Shown: positions 62,807 to 64,000 of the stretch, piece by piece | How the letters are laid out: each line of letters starts with the position of its first letter | Numbering within the stretch: position 1 is the first letter of the stretch | Assembly (NCBI RefSeq): GCF_001715195.1 | Contig: NZ_MDWE01000011.1 | Coordinates: forward strand, 102,406-166,405 | Direction: 5' to 3' | Length of the DNA stretch: 64,000 bases | Origin: Rhodohalobacter halophilus | GTDB lineage: Bacteria; Bacteroidota; Rhodothermia; Balneolales; Balneolaceae | Made by a program: the position numbers and the translations under genes | The notes under the pieces: model-generated | What the model saw: only the letters and a program-made list of their open reading frames with translations | The model's database searches: none | What the model was told of the DNA's origin: nothing

Positions 62807-63475
62807 ATGGCAGTTGAACTCTATATAAATCAATTAGTGGATTGGATCATCTCCCTCTCTCCGGTTAAGATCTATCTTATATTTGCGATTGTAGCCTATA
62901 TAGAAAATGTACTTCCACCCGTTCCCGGAGATCTTTTAGTCGCATTTGGTGGGTATTTAGCGGCAGAGCAAATTGTTGGGTTTGCACCTCTTTTGGCAAT
63001 AACAACTGTCGCATCAGTAGTCGGGTTTATGAATATGTATCTTATTGGCGCACACTTTGGTCATAAAATTGAAGAGCATCGAAGTCGTTTTTGGTTGATG
63101 AGAATTGTGGATGTAAAGTACTATGACAAGGTGAAACGATGGATGCAGCGCTGGGGTCTGGGCGTGATTTTGGCAAATCGTTTTTTGGCAGGAACCCGAT
63201 CCGTTATATCACTTGCCTCAGGTGTATCCAGGACTCGGGTCAGCACAACAATCATATGCGCTGCCGTCAGCTCAATTCTTTGGAATTTTTTGCTGTTGGG
63301 CGCAGGCTGGCTGATAAATGAGAACTGGCAGGTGATTGGGGATTATCTGAATATCTACGGTTGGACAATTTTGGTAATGCTCATAGTGTTGATTGGGGCG
63401 AGGATTCTCTACAAAAAGAGATATAAAACGAAGGGAAAGAAGCCCGGAAAAAATTTTTCAGAAAGAGTTGATTAA
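62807..63475 (+). CDS. DedA family membrane protein
   Basis: 222 residues, about five hydrophobic segments. DedA/SNARE-associated motifs IENVLPPVPGDLLVAFGGYL and NRFLAGTRSVISLASGVSRT. Members contribute to membrane homeostasis and undecaprenyl-phosphate recycling in other bacteria. 5 bp after ispF, probably the last gene of the queA-ispD-ispF unit. The C-terminus is strongly basic. Confidence 0.93.
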   Translation: MAVELYINQLVDWIISLSPVKIYLIFAIVAYIENVLPPVPGDLLVAFGGYLAAEQIVGFAPLLAITTVASVVGFMNMYLIGAHFGHKIEEHRSRFWLMRIVDVKYYDKVKRWMQRWGLGVILANRFLAGTRSVISLASGVSRTRVSTTIICAAVSSILWNFLLLGAGWLINENWQVIGDYLNIYGWTILVMLIVLIGARILYKKRYKTKGKKPGKNFSERVD

Positions 63476-63506
63476 TATCAGAGATGTTTTTAGCTTTTAA
63501 GTCTTT

Positions 63507-63535
63507 CGCGGGTGGGAAGTATTCTACTCGCGTTT
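63507..63535 (+). terminator. Possible terminator after the DedA gene
   Basis: CGCGGGT (63507-63513) pairs with ACTCGCG (63526-63532) with one G-T pair, followed by TTT. Short T tract, so only suggestive. Confidence 0.35.
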
Positions 63536-63610
63536 GGTGTTAAAAGGGCGGGCTGAAGAGATTGTCTCTGAAGTAGTATCGGCTCTTGGAAGTTTTTGAA
63601 AATTTGATCA

Positions 63611-63682
63611 GCCAGTGTAGCTCAGGGGTAGAGCAGCTGTTTTGTAAACAGCCGGTCATCGGTTCGAATCCGGTCACTGGCT
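63611..63682 (+). tRNA. tRNA-Thr (anticodon TGT)
   Basis: Acceptor arms GCCAGTG/CACTGGC, D arm GCTC-GAGC, anticodon loop TTTGTAA in a GCTGT/ACAGC stem, T arm with TTCGAAT. The 3' CCA is not encoded. Confidence 0.97.
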
Positions 63683-63709
63683 CTTTGAGTGTAGAGCTCA
63701 AAAAGCACT

Positions 63710-63792
63710 GGGGGGATACCAAAGTGGCCAACTGGGGCAGACTGTAAATCTGTTGTCGTAAGACTTCGCAGGTTCGAATCCTGCTCCCCCCA
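63710..63792 (+). tRNA. tRNA-Tyr (anticodon GTA)
   Basis: Acceptor GGGGGGA/TCCCCCC, anticodon loop CTGTAAA in a CAGA/TCTG stem, a long class II variable arm, and T arm GCAGG-TTCGAAT-CCTGC. The 3' CCA is not encoded. Confidence 0.96.
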
Positions 63793-63797
63793 CTTAC

Positions 63798-63870
63798 GCG
63801 GGCGTAGCTCAATTGGTAGAGCATCACCCTTCCAAGGTGAATGTTGCCGGTTCGACTCCGGTCGCCCGCT
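63798..63870 (+). tRNA. tRNA-Gly (anticodon TCC)
   Basis: Acceptor GCGGGCG/CGCCCGC, anticodon loop CTTCCAA in a TCACC/GGTGA stem, T arm GCCGG-TTCGACT-CCGGT. Confidence 0.97.
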
Positions 63871-63881
63871 CTCTGAAAAAA

Positions 63882-63953
<72 letters not shown>

Positions 63954-64000
63954 CTTCAGGTTGAATGTTCAAGAAAAATAAATCATAAATAATCTTTTTT

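Overview
The window reads as chromosomal DNA of a Bacteroidota/FCB-group bacterium, most likely Balneolota (Balneolales) or a close Rhodothermota relative. Four observations support this: a DUF3109 cysteine-rich protein and a DUF6266 protein, both typical of that group; candidate promoters fitting the TTG-N19-21-TAnnTTTG consensus (before serS, rplM and rpsU); HisKA_2-type sensor kinases; and a terminal tRNA cluster Thr(TGT)-Tyr(GTA)-Gly(TCC)-Thr(GGT), which in these bacteria commonly precedes tuf. This placement is inference from gene content, not phylogeny. Several genes start with TTG, overlapping or closely following the gene before them.

Layout. 1-15 kb: housekeeping and core genes (3' part of obg, dprA, DUF3109, rpoN, a membrane protein with an Lrp regulator, serS, a secreted S9 peptidase, dus, class I fbaB, a YbhN-like membrane protein, radA, rpsU). 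15-26 kb: a minus-strand block that reads, in transcription order, rplM-rpsI, a structured leader, rpsB-tsf, terminator, pyrH-frr, terminator, smc-mnmD-kynureninase-like. 26-30 kb: the most unusual part, a tandem array of two cassettes, each with a short NVEALA-like secreted peptide and a six-bladed beta-propeller lipoprotein. The cassettes are flanked by a near-identical 242-bp block and by relics of the 3' end of the neighbouring M28 peptidase gene. 30-37 kb: that peptidase, an OB-domain sensor kinase, aconitase and a DUF6266 protein. 38-46 kb: a defence island with DUF2513, hsdM, hsdS, an AlbA_2/ATPase-like protein and hsdR, with an 11-bp tandem repeat, a G10 tract and a PIN/sigma chimeric relic. 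46-50 kb: an NhaC antiporter and two tandem GAF/HisKA_2 kinases. 50-53 kb: a type III polyketide synthase, methyltransferase and FAD monooxygenase operon. 53-60 kb: a MATE exporter, a 1286-residue sensor kinase, rsfS and a LytR_C protein. 60-64 kb: queA, ispD, ispF, a DedA protein and the tRNA cluster.

How the genes fit together. The ribosomal and translation-factor block couples S13-class proteins L13/S9 and S2/EF-Ts to RRF and UMP kinase, with two intrinsic terminators dividing it into units. The hsd genes overlap by 4 bp and form one operon into which an AlbA_2 protein is inserted. The PKS operon resembles alkylresorcinol/alkylquinone pathways, in which a type III PKS product is methylated and hydroxylated. 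ispD and ispF are adjacent and encode two non-consecutive steps of the MEP isoprenoid pathway.

I saw no insertion sequence, integrase, prophage or CRISPR array. The strongest candidate for something undescribed is the peptide/propeller cassette array at 26.1-29.8 kb.
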